Origin: Haliscomenobacter sp.
Lineage (GTDB): Bacteria > Bacteroidota > Bacteroidia > Chitinophagales > Saprospiraceae
Assembly (NCBI GenBank): GCA_016713275.1
Contig: JADJPL010000028.1
Location: 314,480 to 378,479 of the forward strand
Reading direction: 5' to 3'
DNA: 64,000 bases
Made by a program: the position numbers and the translations under genes
The notes under the pieces: model-generated
What the model was told of the DNA's origin: nothing
Databases searched by the model: none
What the model saw: the letters and a program-made list of their open reading frames with translations, nothing else
Shown here: in pieces, positions 55,491-63,430 of the stretch
Numbering within the stretch: position 1 is the stretch's first letter
How the letters are laid out: every line of letters starts with the position of its first letter

Positions 55491-55504
55491 TTGACAATTG
55501 TCAA
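55491..55504. promoter_or_regulatory. Crp/Fnr-like perfect palindrome upstream of the molybdoenzyme operon
   Basis: TTGAC-AATT-GTCAA is a perfect 14-base palindrome with the 5-4-5 layout of FNR/FixK-type sites (TTGAY-N4-RTCAA). It lies about 88 bases upstream of the molybdopterin oxidoreductase ATG and about 190 bases from the divergent cytochrome start, so it could regulate both. Confidence 0.55.
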
Positions 55505-55591
55505 CCCAAACCCTGCGGAAAGTCATTAAGCGGCTGAATCATGCGAAGTTATTTTGTAGAGACAATTTAGATGATCATATTTTCATATACT

Positions 55592-57829
55592 ATGGCAACA
55601 AGACGGGACTTTATCAAAATTACCGGGCTTGGCGTAGCGGGACTAACCGTTGGCGGCGCCGGCGCATACCAGATGTTGAAAGGCGCTTCTTTATGGGATA
55701 GCGTGACGCTAGGCGACGCGGAGCGCGTGCCTACCTATTGCGAAGTGTGCTTTTGGAAGTGTGCAGGGTGGACGTATAAAAACAAGGAAGGCAAAATCAT
55801 GAAGGTGGTCGGCCATGAGGACGATCCCCATTGCGACGGCCGTTTGTGCCCCAGGGGCACCGGAGGCATCGGCATGTATTACGATACCGACCGGCTGACG
55901 ACGCCGCTGATCCGCGTTACCGAAAACGGTAAACAATCCTACCGCAAAGCCTCCTGGGATGAAGCCCTGGGGCTGATCGTAGAAAACATGAAGGCCATTG
56001 CCGAAAAGTATGGTCCCGAAAGCGTGGCCCTGTTCAATCACGGCTCTTCCGGGGACCATTTCGAACGGCTGTTCAAGGCGTTTGGCTCGGGGACGATCGC
56101 CGCGCCTTCCTACGCGCAGTGCCGCGGCCCGCGGGAAGCAGGGTTTAAAGCCACCTTTGGGACTTCCATTGGCTCTCCGGAACCAACGGATATCCGGGAT
56201 ACCCGCTGCCTGGTGCTTATCGGGTCCCATATCGGGGAGAACATGCACAACGGCCAGGTACAGGAAATGTCGGACGCGATCGATCGCGGCGCCGATATCA
56301 TTACTGTCGACCCGAGATACTCCACGGCAGCCAGCAAGTCGAAATTTTGGCTCCCCATCAAGCCTGCCACCGATCTGGCCCTGCTTTTAGCCTGGATTCA
56401 TGTCATCATCGAGGAAGGGGGGTACGACAAAGCCTATGTAGAACAACATACCACCGGCTTCGACCGGCTCAAGCACCACGTTCGCCGTATGACGCCCGAA
56501 TGGGCATATGGAATCACCACCATCGACCCGGAAACCATCCGGCAGACGGCCCGCCTGATGGGCAGCGCCGCTCCGGCAGTTATCGTACACCCCGGCCGCC
56601 ACGTCACCTGGTACGGAGACGATACGCAGCGCTCCCGAGCGATTGCGATTCTGAATGCCCTCCTCGGCTCCTGGGGCAGACGGGGCGGGTTCTTCCTCAA
56701 GGAAAAAGCAAGCCTTCCCAATTATCCGTATCCGGCGTACCCAACCCCCAAATGGGATTGGAAAGCCACCTTAAGAGGGCGTTATCCGTTGGCGGACGAA
56801 GCGGTTACCAATGCCCTGGTAGACGCGTCCCTCCCCGGCGGAGAAGGCCAGGAGCAAATGATCCACGGATGGATCGTCACGGGCACAAACCTTCCACAAT
56901 CCATGCCGGAAAAACCCCGCCTGCAGAAAGCCATCGACTCGCTGGATTTCATCGCAGTGGTCGACACTATGCCCATGGAGATTACCGGGTATGCCGACGT
57001 GGTGCTGCCCGAATGCACTTACTTCGAACGGTACGACGACCTGCGGGCAGCACCGCACCGCGAGCCGAATATTGCTTTGCGCATGCCTGCCGTTGCGCCT
57101 CTGGGCGAGAGCAAACCTGCCTGGTGGATGTGCAAACAACTGGGCGAACGCCTGGGCCTGGGCGCTTTTTATCCTTACGAGGATTACAGCGAGGTTCTGG
57201 ACTGGCAGCTAAAGCAGGTGGGAAGTTCGCTGGAAGAAATGAAACACCTGGGCGTCAAGCGCTGGCCCCGTAAATCGGAAGATCTGTACTTCAAAGAAGG
57301 CGAAGCGGTTACCTTCAATACGCCCAGCGGCAAGATCGAACTGTACTCTTCCGAGCTGGAAAGCGCCGGTTTCGACCCGCTGCCCAACTATACCGCGCAC
57401 CCCGAACCTCCCGAGGGCTTTTATCGCCTGATCTATGGCAGGGCCCCCATGCATACCTTCAGCCGCACAGCCAATAACCCCAACCTGACGGATCTCATGA
57501 GGGAAAACGACCTCTGGATGAATCCCAAAGTGGCTCAGATCTGGGGGATTGAAAACGGCCAAAAGGTTTGGTTGCGCAACCAGGACGGCGCTTTTACCTC
57601 GTTCCCTATTAAGGTGCGCGTCACCGAACGGATTCGCTGGGACTGCGTATACATGGTGCATGGGTTTGGTCAGAAGCGGGAAGCGCTCTCCCGGGCCTTT
57701 GGGCAAGGAGCCAGCGATTCCGAAATGATTACTACCGTGATGATCGATCCCATCATGGGCGGACAAGGAATGCGCGGCAATTTTGTGACATTCTCTATTG
57801 AAGAACCTAAACAAGTCCAATCGCTATGA
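55592..57829 (+). CDS. Molybdopterin oxidoreductase catalytic subunit, polysulfide/thiosulfate reductase (PsrA/PhsA) type
   Basis: 745 residues. The start at 55592 gives a Tat signal, ATRRDFIKITGLGVAGLTVG (twin Arg), so the enzyme acts in the periplasm. The N-terminal [4Fe-4S] ligands are Cys50, Cys53, Cys57 and Cys86 (YCEVCFWKCAGW; CDGRLCPRG). A probable Mo ligand is Cys177 in APSYAQCRGPREAG. MGD-binding segments such as HPGRHVTWYGDDTQRSRAIA and PMEITGYADVVLPECTYFER are present. Layout and context fit PsrA, PhsA or a related sulfur-compound enzyme rather than the cytoplasmic sulfite dehydrogenase SoeA. It overlaps the next gene by four bases (ATGA). Confidence 0.88.
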   Translation: MATRRDFIKITGLGVAGLTVGGAGAYQMLKGASLWDSVTLGDAERVPTYCEVCFWKCAGWTYKNKEGKIMKVVGHEDDPHCDGRLCPRGTGGIGMYYDTDRLTTPLIRVTENGKQSYRKASWDEALGLIVENMKAIAEKYGPESVALFNHGSSGDHFERLFKAFGSGTIAAPSYAQCRGPREAGFKATFGTSIGSPEPTDIRDTRCLVLIGSHIGENMHNGQVQEMSDAIDRGADIITVDPRYSTAASKSKFWLPIKPATDLALLLAWIHVIIEEGGYDKAYVEQHTTGFDRLKHHVRRMTPEWAYGITTIDPETIRQTARLMGSAAPAVIVHPGRHVTWYGDDTQRSRAIAILNALLGSWGRRGGFFLKEKASLPNYPYPAYPTPKWDWKATLRGRYPLADEAVTNALVDASLPGGEGQEQMIHGWIVTGTNLPQSMPEKPRLQKAIDSLDFIAVVDTMPMEITGYADVVLPECTYFERYDDLRAAPHREPNIALRMPAVAPLGESKPAWWMCKQLGERLGLGAFYPYEDYSEVLDWQLKQVGSSLEEMKHLGVKRWPRKSEDLYFKEGEAVTFNTPSGKIELYSSELESAGFDPLPNYTAHPEPPEGFYRLIYGRAPMHTFSRTANNPNLTDLMRENDLWMNPKVAQIWGIENGQKVWLRNQDGAFTSFPIKVRVTERIRWDCVYMVHGFGQKREALSRAFGQGASDSEMITTVMIDPIMGGQGMRGNFVTFSIEEPKQVQSL

Positions 57830-58359
57830 GATATGCAATGGCCATCGATACAAAAAAATGCGTAGGGTGTAGCGACTGCGTAGTGGCTTGCCAGATTGAA
57901 AATAACGTCCCCATTGGGTATTGCCGGGATTGGGTGACCGAAACCGTGTCGGGAAGCTACCCCAACCTCGACCTGGAGTTGAGGTCGGAGCGCTGCAATC
58001 ATTGCGACAACGCGCCTTGCGTGCGGTGCTGCCCCACGGGCGCCAGCCATATTGTGGAAGGCGGCGTGGTGTTGGTGGACGGGTTCAAGTGCATCGGTTG
58101 CGGCGCCTGCATTGAGTCTTGCCCCTATGATGCTCGTTACTCGCACCCCGACGGGTATGTCGATAAATGTACGTTCTGTATTCATCGGGTCCGGAAAGGG
58201 CTCCAGCCCGCTTGCGTTTCGGTTTGTCCGACCAAGTGCATGTACTTCGGCGATCTCGACGATCCTTCCAGTGAAATTTCCGAATTGCTTCAAAACCGGA
58301 AATGGAAGGTCCTTGCTCCGGAGGCAGGCACCAAGCCACAGGTGTATTATTTAATCTAA
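57826..58359 (+). CDS. Four-cluster ferredoxin subunit (PsrB/NrfC type)
   Basis: 177 residues. Four cysteine groups for four [4Fe-4S] clusters: CVGCSDCVVACQIE, CNHCDNAPCVRCCPTGA, CIGCGACIESCPYDAR and CTFCIHRVRKGLQPAC plus CVSVCPTKC. It has no signal peptide and would be exported together with the Tat-tagged catalytic subunit. It passes electrons between the molybdenum subunit and the membrane subunit. It overlaps the upstream gene by four bases and is followed 42 bases later by the NrfD-type gene. Confidence 0.93.
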   Translation: MRYAMAIDTKKCVGCSDCVVACQIENNVPIGYCRDWVTETVSGSYPNLDLELRSERCNHCDNAPCVRCCPTGASHIVEGGVVLVDGFKCIGCGACIESCPYDARYSHPDGYVDKCTFCIHRVRKGLQPACVSVCPTKCMYFGDLDDPSSEISELLQNRKWKVLAPEAGTKPQVYYLI

Positions 58360-58401
58360 GGTTTATTGGCCGGTTCATTCAGCAACCCAAAACAAACCAG
58401 T

Positions 58402-59343
58402 ATGAAAGAAGAACTCATCGTCAGCGGCAGAAGTCTTCCCCATATTGACCCGCATCTTGAACTCTGGCATTGGCCTATTCCCGCCTATTTGTTTTTGGGC
58501 GGAATGGCGGCAGGTATTTTGTTTTTTGCCGGTTTGTATACCATCCTAAAAAAGGAAAGCCTGTATCCCACCGCCGTGAAATGGGCCCCTTTTCTGGCCC
58601 CTTTCCTGCTCATTCTGGGCTTGTTTTTCCTGTTCATCGATTTGAAGCATAAATGGTTTTTCTGGCAGCTTTACCTGACGATCCGAATCGAGTCGCCAAT
58701 GTCCTGGGGCGCCTGGGTTCTGCTGATCATCACCCCGTTGTCGATGCTTTGGGCTGCCAGTTATATAAAGGAATGGTTCCCTAACTGGGATTGGAAATGG
58801 AGCCTATTGAACCGGTTCGAAGCCCTGGTGATCAGCCAGCGCATGACCCTGGCCTGGGCAATGGTGCTTTTGTCGGTGATCCTGGGCATTTACACCGGAA
58901 TTTTGCTGTCTGCTTTTAATGCCCGTCCGCTTTGGAATACCGCGCTGTTAGGGCCTTTGTTCCTGATATCGGGGATGTCGACCGGAGCAGCCACGATCAT
59001 GTGGATGTCAAATGACCATGCAGAGCGAAAGCGCTTCGCGCAGATCGACCTCCTGCTAATTGGGATTGAGCTGTTCTTTATCGTCCACTTATTCATGGGC
59101 TTTTTGGCCGGCCCTGAGGTTCAGGTAGAATCTGCCCAGCTCTTCCTTCGCGGCCATTTTGCGCTGCCCTTCTGGGGTCTGGTGGTGGGTTTGGGGCTGG
59201 TCGTTCCGGCCATTCTGGAAATCCTGGAACTAAGAGGAAAAAAGATCCCCGTAGCGTTTCCTGCCGGGCTTATCCTCATCGGAGGGTTGATTTTCCGCCT
59301 TATTATGGTAGAAGCGGGCCAATTCACCAGGTACTTGTATTGA
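58402..59343 (+). CDS. NrfD/PsrC-type quinone-interacting membrane subunit
   Basis: 313 residues, with eight or nine hydrophobic helices. The start segment LELWHWPIPAYLFLGGMAAG, then ILFFAGLYTILKK, is typical of NrfD/PsrC, as are WQLYLTIRIESPMSWGAWVL and LGPLFLISGMSTGAATIMWM. It anchors the complex and exchanges electrons with menaquinol. I chose the ATG at 58402; a TTG further upstream keeps the frame open but lacks homology. With the two preceding genes it forms a complete A-B-C complex. Confidence 0.92.
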   Translation: MKEELIVSGRSLPHIDPHLELWHWPIPAYLFLGGMAAGILFFAGLYTILKKESLYPTAVKWAPFLAPFLLILGLFFLFIDLKHKWFFWQLYLTIRIESPMSWGAWVLLIITPLSMLWAASYIKEWFPNWDWKWSLLNRFEALVISQRMTLAWAMVLLSVILGIYTGILLSAFNARPLWNTALLGPLFLISGMSTGAATIMWMSNDHAERKRFAQIDLLLIGIELFFIVHLFMGFLAGPEVQVESAQLFLRGHFALPFWGLVVGLGLVVPAILEILELRGKKIPVAFPAGLILIGGLIFRLIMVEAGQFTRYLY

Positions 59344-59402
59344 TCTTCTGTAGAATGGCCACGTTTTTCTTAAAAAGAACCTAACGCAATCTGAAGAAGC
59401 AT

Positions 59403-60032
59403 ATGAACCGGATTTTCCTCATCATTGGGTTGCTGGCGTTCGTTTCCTGCCACCGCGAAGGAAAGGAAACCGAAATGCCGAGCCCGCAGCAATTACTTCT
59501 GGAAATCTACCAAAAGCAATCGTTTGCCAGCGTAGAGCAAGTTGCCAATTGGATCATCAATAAAGACCCTTCTCTGGTGCTGGTCGATGTGCGGCAGCCG
59601 GCTGAATTTAAGCAATTCTCCCTCCCGGGCGCTATCAATATTCCTCTTGGGGAACTGCTTTCTCAAGAAAATAGAAAGCAGATCGATTGCGAAAAATTCA
59701 AGCCCGTTTTTTTCTCCAACGACGACCTTCAGTCCGAAAAGGCCTGGATGCTGCACCGCCGGCTGGGATGCGCTTCGGGGTATGTCATGAAAGGAGGGCT
59801 TAATGCCTGGGTGTCGGCCATCCTGGCGCCTCAGGAGCCTCCCCAAACCGCCTCGGAGGAAGCCTTTGAATTGTACCGGTTCCGTCAGGCGCTGGCCAAA
59901 TATTTCACCGGAGGAAGCAAAGCCCTCGGGCCCGAACCGTTCGCCACGCCTGTGGCCGAGCAACTTCCCGCTCCCAAAAAGATTCAGACCAAACCGAAGC
60001 CCAAAGCGGCGGAGGAAGAGGAGGGGTGTTAG
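59403..60032 (+). CDS. Rhodanese-like lipoprotein with EEEEGC tail; active-site Cys replaced by Ser
   Basis: 209 residues. The lipoprotein signal ends at Cys16 (LLAFVSC). A single rhodanese domain (about 40-140) has SLVLVDVRQPAEFKQFSLPG and AINIPLGELL, but the expected catalytic cysteine position reads VFFSNDDLQSEKAW, so the site is Ser and probably cannot form a persulfide. After the domain comes a helix, then a linker rich in Pro and Lys (PAPKKIQTKPKPKAA) and the C-terminal EEEEGC. The terminal cysteine is shared with the next gene product. The gene follows the NrfD gene by 60 bases, and an ACGG-type array begins at its stop codon. Confidence 0.75.
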   Translation: MNRIFLIIGLLAFVSCHREGKETEMPSPQQLLLEIYQKQSFASVEQVANWIINKDPSLVLVDVRQPAEFKQFSLPGAINIPLGELLSQENRKQIDCEKFKPVFFSNDDLQSEKAWMLHRRLGCASGYVMKGGLNAWVSAILAPQEPPQTASEEAFELYRFRQALAKYFTGGSKALGPEPFATPVAEQLPAPKKIQTKPKPKAAEEEEGC

Positions 60033-60116
60033 ACGGTTGACGGTTGACGGTTGACGGAAAAGATGGGCTTCTAACCGCCTGCTCCCTGCTCCCTACTCCC
60101 TACTCCCTAAATAGTA
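60030..60116 (+). repeat. ACGG-type and CTCCCTA-type heptamer arrays between the rhodanese genes
   Basis: The array starts with the stop codon TAG (60030-60032), followed by three to four ACGGTTG units. After a short unique stretch, CTGCTCC / CTACTCC / CTCCCTA units run to 60112. The arrays occupy nearly the whole 97-base gap between the two rhodanese-like genes. Confidence 0.75.
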
Positions 60117-60129
60117 AAAAAAAACATCC

Positions 60130-60756
60130 ATGAAACGCAAAAATTGGTATTGGATAGTTGCCACCCTGGCGATTCTGGTGATCGTGGTCTTGGTTTTGGT
60201 GAAAAACAAGGGCAATGGGCGCTTCGCTTTAAATGAAGAAGCGTCCCTGAAAACAGCCCTGGGTTCTGAACGGACGATCAGCCCCGATGCGTTGCAAAAA
60301 CTCCGGCAATCGAACCCGGACCAGCTCCGGATCATCGACATCCGCTCGCCGGCCGATTTCGCTCAATCCCATCTGGACGGGGCCATCAATATTCCAACCC
60401 AGCATTTGCTGGATGAGGAATACCAGCGCATGTTCCACAAAAAGGATCTTCGGTTTGTCTTGTGCAGCCAGGAAGAAAGCGAAGCCAATGGCCCCTGGAT
60501 GCTGCTCCTCCAAACCGGGGTTGCCGACGTCCGCATCCTGCAGGGCGGAATGCAACAAGCCAGTGAAGGGCAACCGCTTCTGGCGGCCGAAACCGCCCGA
60601 TTCGACTACGCCAAAGCATTCCAGGACGCCGTCGATAAGGAAAAAGCCTCTACCGCCCCGCCTAAAGTAACCGTAGCCGCTCCGGCCGCCTCCGCCCCCA
60701 AACGGGTGGTACCCAAAAAGAAAGCGGCAGCGGAAGAAGAAGAGGAGGGGTGTTAG
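60130..60756 (+). CDS. Membrane-anchored rhodanese-like protein with EEEEEGC tail
   Basis: 208 residues. An N-terminal membrane anchor (WIVATLAILVIVVLVLV) is followed by a rhodanese domain (about 50-150): LRIIDIRSPADFAQSHLDGA, INIPTQHLL. The active-site cysteine is kept, RFVLCSQEESEANGPW, but the loop after it is longer and more acidic than the usual six residues. The tail is basic (PKRVVPKKKAAA), then EEEEEGC. The tail closely resembles that of the upstream Ser-variant, so the two are probably duplicates specialised as an active and an inactive partner. It is the last gene of the operon; an ACGG-type array begins at its stop codon. Confidence 0.75.
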   Translation: MKRKNWYWIVATLAILVIVVLVLVKNKGNGRFALNEEASLKTALGSERTISPDALQKLRQSNPDQLRIIDIRSPADFAQSHLDGAINIPTQHLLDEEYQRMFHKKDLRFVLCSQEESEANGPWMLLLQTGVADVRILQGGMQQASEGQPLLAAETARFDYAKAFQDAVDKEKASTAPPKVTVAAPAASAPKRVVPKKKAAAEEEEEGC

Positions 60757-60860
60757 ACGGTGGACGGTGGACGGTGGACGGTGGACGGGAGACGGGAGAC
60801 GGGAGACGGTTGACGGTTGACGGTTGACGGGAGACGGGAGACGGTTGACGGGAGACGGTG
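60754..60860 (+). repeat. ACGG-type heptamer array after the second rhodanese gene
   Basis: Starting exactly at the stop codon TAG (60754-60756), about fourteen seven-base units follow, with variable last bases: ACGGTGG four times, then ACGGGAG, ACGGTTG and mixtures. The periodicity of seven is regular throughout. It ends close to 60860 and no open frame is supported there. Confidence 0.85.
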
Positions 60861-60956
60861 CGTGTCTGGCGAAATCTCAACTGGCGCGAGGCTCTTGCCT
60901 CGTGCCTCAGTACCTCGGAGAGGCTCCTGCCTCTCCACCCTGCACACTTCCAGGGC

Positions 60957-61265
60957 TCACCTTCTCCAGCCTTCAAGTACAGCAGCCAGAATCTCAAACG
61001 CAACTTTGATCATCCCGGGCACGAGCAGGGCCCCGGTGATTACTCCCCACTGGTATCCGCTGGAATGAACGGGCGCCCAGGACAGCCTTTCTGTGAAGAG
61101 GCCAATAAGCGCATTTTGCATCAGGAAGTATCCGTGTTTGACGCCGCTCCAAAAACCGTAGGAAGCGGTTGGGTCGATTCGGGCGGCAAGGGCGGCCAAC
61201 AGGAAATGGATCCCGGTAAGGAAGATCGCAAATAGAATATACGCGCGCTGGGCAGGGGAGAGCAT
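60957..61265 (-). CDS. Small membrane protein of unknown function
   Basis: 102 residues with two or three hydrophobic helices: AYILFAIFLTGIHFLLAALA (about 8-27), YGFWSGVKHGYFLMQNALIG (weak, about 36-58) and WGVITGALLVPGMIKVAFEI, then LAAVL (about 73-97). It has no signal-peptide cleavage site or known motif. It is on the opposite strand to the sulfur operon and to the second gamma-glutamyltransferase. I do not recognise a family. Confidence 0.55.
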   Translation of the reverse strand: MLSPAQRAYILFAIFLTGIHFLLAALAARIDPTASYGFWSGVKHGYFLMQNALIGLFTERLSWAPVHSSGYQWGVITGALLVPGMIKVAFEILAAVLEGWRR

Positions 61266-61631
61266 AGGCGGTACTGGTTTGTTCCAAAATAAGCACGACG
61301 TTTCTTATTTTTCGTTTTCCCGAATTTTATTCTTCCCTCCGCTGGGTTTTATGCATGGAAGATAGCTACTACTTGTATAAAAGGCAGGTAGTCCAGTGTC
61401 GGTACGCCCAAAACCAGCCTCGCAAGGTTACCACCTTCAACCCCCTGGGGCGCGGGGTTATTTCATCCGGTGGTTTGCTCCCTGGGCATAATTTCCATTT
61501 TCCTTTTATCTTTATACTAGACTTGTTGGAGCGGTTTAGGGCTACGGACGGTATTGGTCACCACAAGTCCAAGCCATTCCGGGCAAGTTTTGCTCCTGAT
61601 CATTTGTTTTACACGCCTTAAACAACCTGAT
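61266..61631. other. Gene-free stretch upstream of ggt
   Basis: 366 bases without a supportable gene. AGACTTGTTGGAGCGG at about 61519-61534 resembles the outer end of the family 1 MITE, but no matching right end is present, so it may be a decayed remnant. I see no clear promoter consensus. Confidence 0.4.
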
Positions 61632-63344
61632 ATGCGACGTTTTTTTGCTTATTGTCTGGCGCTGACCGTGCTGGTTATCCCGTTCTCTTCCTCTGCCCAA
61701 AGCGGCCGTACCCCGGCGGTTGGCCGCAACGGCATGGTGGTGAGCAGCCATTACCTGGCCTCTGAGGCTGGGAAAGAAGCCCTCCGTAAAGGAGGGAACG
61801 CCATCGATGCGGCGGTTGCCACCGCTTTGGCGCTGGCGGTAACCCTCCCCTCAGCTGGAAATATCGGGGGCGGAGGGTTTCTGGTCTATTACGGCGCCGA
61901 TGGCAAAACAACGACCTTCAATTTTCGGGAGAAAGCGCCATTGGCTGCTACCTCTACCATGTACCTCGATGCTAATGGAGCGATCCGCAATAACTCCAAC
62001 CACGAGGGCCCTCTTTCCGTCGGCGTTCCTGGCACGGTGGCAGGGCTTTGGATGGCTCATCAGCGCATGGGCAGCTTGCCCTGGGCCGACCTGGTGCAGC
62101 CGGCTATCGATCTGGCGGAAAAAGGATTCCCTTCTACCTGGGACATGCAGGGCTATCTCCAGGAAGTCCAAGGCCTGACCCAACCCATGTATGCCGCCAC
62201 CAAAAAAGCCTTCCTCAAAGAAGGCAAAGACCTCTACGCCCCGGGCGAGCTCTGGAAGCAACCCGATCTGGCAGAAACCCTGAAACGGATACAAAAAGAG
62301 GGCAGGGATGGGTTTTATAAAGGGAAAACCGCCAAACTCCTGGCCGATTACATGAAAAAATACGGCGGCATCATCACCGAAGAAGACCTCGCCCGGTACG
62401 AAGCCGTAGAACAGGCGCCGGTTAAGGGGACCTACCGCGGGTATGAAATCGTATCGATGGCGCCCCCCAGCTCCGGCGGTATCGCCCTGATCGAAATGCT
62501 GAATATTCTGGAGGGCTACGATCTGAAAGCGATCGGCCACAACTCCGCGTTATACCTGCACCTGCTCACCGAAGCGATGCGCAGGGCGTTTGCCGACCGC
62601 GCCGAACATATCGGCGACCCCGCCTTCGTGTCCAATATGCCCGTGGACCGCCTGACCTCCAAGCCCTATGCCAAAACCCTGCGCAACGGGATCGATCTTT
62701 TTAAAGCTTCCCCAAGCGATTCGGCCACGTTTAATGCGGCGGTCCATGTTTACGAGAGCGATGAAACCACGCATTTCTCCGTAGTCGACGCCAAAGGCAA
62801 CGCGGTTTCCTTGACGTATACGCTGGAATACGGCTATGGCTCAAGCCTGGTCGTGGAAGGAGGCGGCTTTTTGCTCAACAACGAAATGGGTGATTTTAAT
62901 CCCGTCCCCGGCGTTACCAACCGCAGCGGGCAGATCGGCACGCCGCCTAATCTGGTCGCCCCCGGCAAGCGCATGTTGTCGAGCATGACCCCAACGATCG
63001 TGGCTAAAGAAGGTAAACCCGTGCTCGTAATCGGTAGCCCGGGAGGCCGCACGATCATCAATACCGTCCTGCAGGTTGTGTTAAATGTCATCGATCACGA
63101 AATGAATATTGGCGAAGCCGTGGAAGCCGGCCGGATCCATCATCAATGGCTTCCGGACATCACGACGATGGAGGCGTTGTTGATCTCTCCCGATACCAGA
63201 CAACTATACGAAATGATGGGCCATCCCCTGCGCGTGCGCGGCCGGCAGGGATCCGCCATGGGGATTTTTATCGACCGGAAAAAAGGATTGATCTACGGGG
63301 CGGCAGATTCCCGCGCGTTCGACGGCGGGGCTTCCGGATACTGA
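61632..63344 (+). CDS. ggt: Gamma-glutamyltransferase
   Basis: 570 residues, the usual length. A signal peptide (MRRFFAYCLALTVLVIPFSSSAQ) places it in the periplasm. The large subunit has EALRKGGNAIDAAVATALAL and GNIGGGGFLVYYGADGK. The autoprocessing and catalytic threonine is in DETTHFSVVDAKGNAVSLTY (about residue 379), and MLSSMTPTIVAKEGKPVLVI plus GSPGGRTIINTVLQVVLNVI form the small-subunit substrate site. It cleaves the gamma-glutamyl bond of glutathione and related compounds, yielding Cys-Gly, a possible sulfur-recovery link with the nearby island, though that is only proximity. Confidence 0.93.
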   Translation: MRRFFAYCLALTVLVIPFSSSAQSGRTPAVGRNGMVVSSHYLASEAGKEALRKGGNAIDAAVATALALAVTLPSAGNIGGGGFLVYYGADGKTTTFNFREKAPLAATSTMYLDANGAIRNNSNHEGPLSVGVPGTVAGLWMAHQRMGSLPWADLVQPAIDLAEKGFPSTWDMQGYLQEVQGLTQPMYAATKKAFLKEGKDLYAPGELWKQPDLAETLKRIQKEGRDGFYKGKTAKLLADYMKKYGGIITEEDLARYEAVEQAPVKGTYRGYEIVSMAPPSSGGIALIEMLNILEGYDLKAIGHNSALYLHLLTEAMRRAFADRAEHIGDPAFVSNMPVDRLTSKPYAKTLRNGIDLFKASPSDSATFNAAVHVYESDETTHFSVVDAKGNAVSLTYTLEYGYGSSLVVEGGGFLLNNEMGDFNPVPGVTNRSGQIGTPPNLVAPGKRMLSSMTPTIVAKEGKPVLVIGSPGGRTIINTVLQVVLNVIDHEMNIGEAVEAGRIHHQWLPDITTMEALLISPDTRQLYEMMGHPLRVRGRQGSAMGIFIDRKKGLIYGAADSRAFDGGASGY

Positions 63345-63430
63345 TGCTTGACCATCGTAATTCAGAGGATTTTCGCTTCCGGTCATTGTGAGCGAAAGCG
63401 CTAATTTTACTTGCTGATAAGCCTGGAAAC

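Noticed and set aside
55592..57829. Assigning the molybdoenzyme as the sulfite dehydrogenase SoeA or arsenate reductase ArrA
   Set aside because: The Tat signal argues against the cytoplasmic SoeA. Nothing specific for arsenate is nearby, and the rhodanese context favours sulfur, but the exact substrate is left open.
60754..60860. Regular repeats resembling a CRISPR array
   Set aside because: The units are 7 bases long with no spacers of constant length, and no cas genes are nearby. It is a tandem heptamer array.
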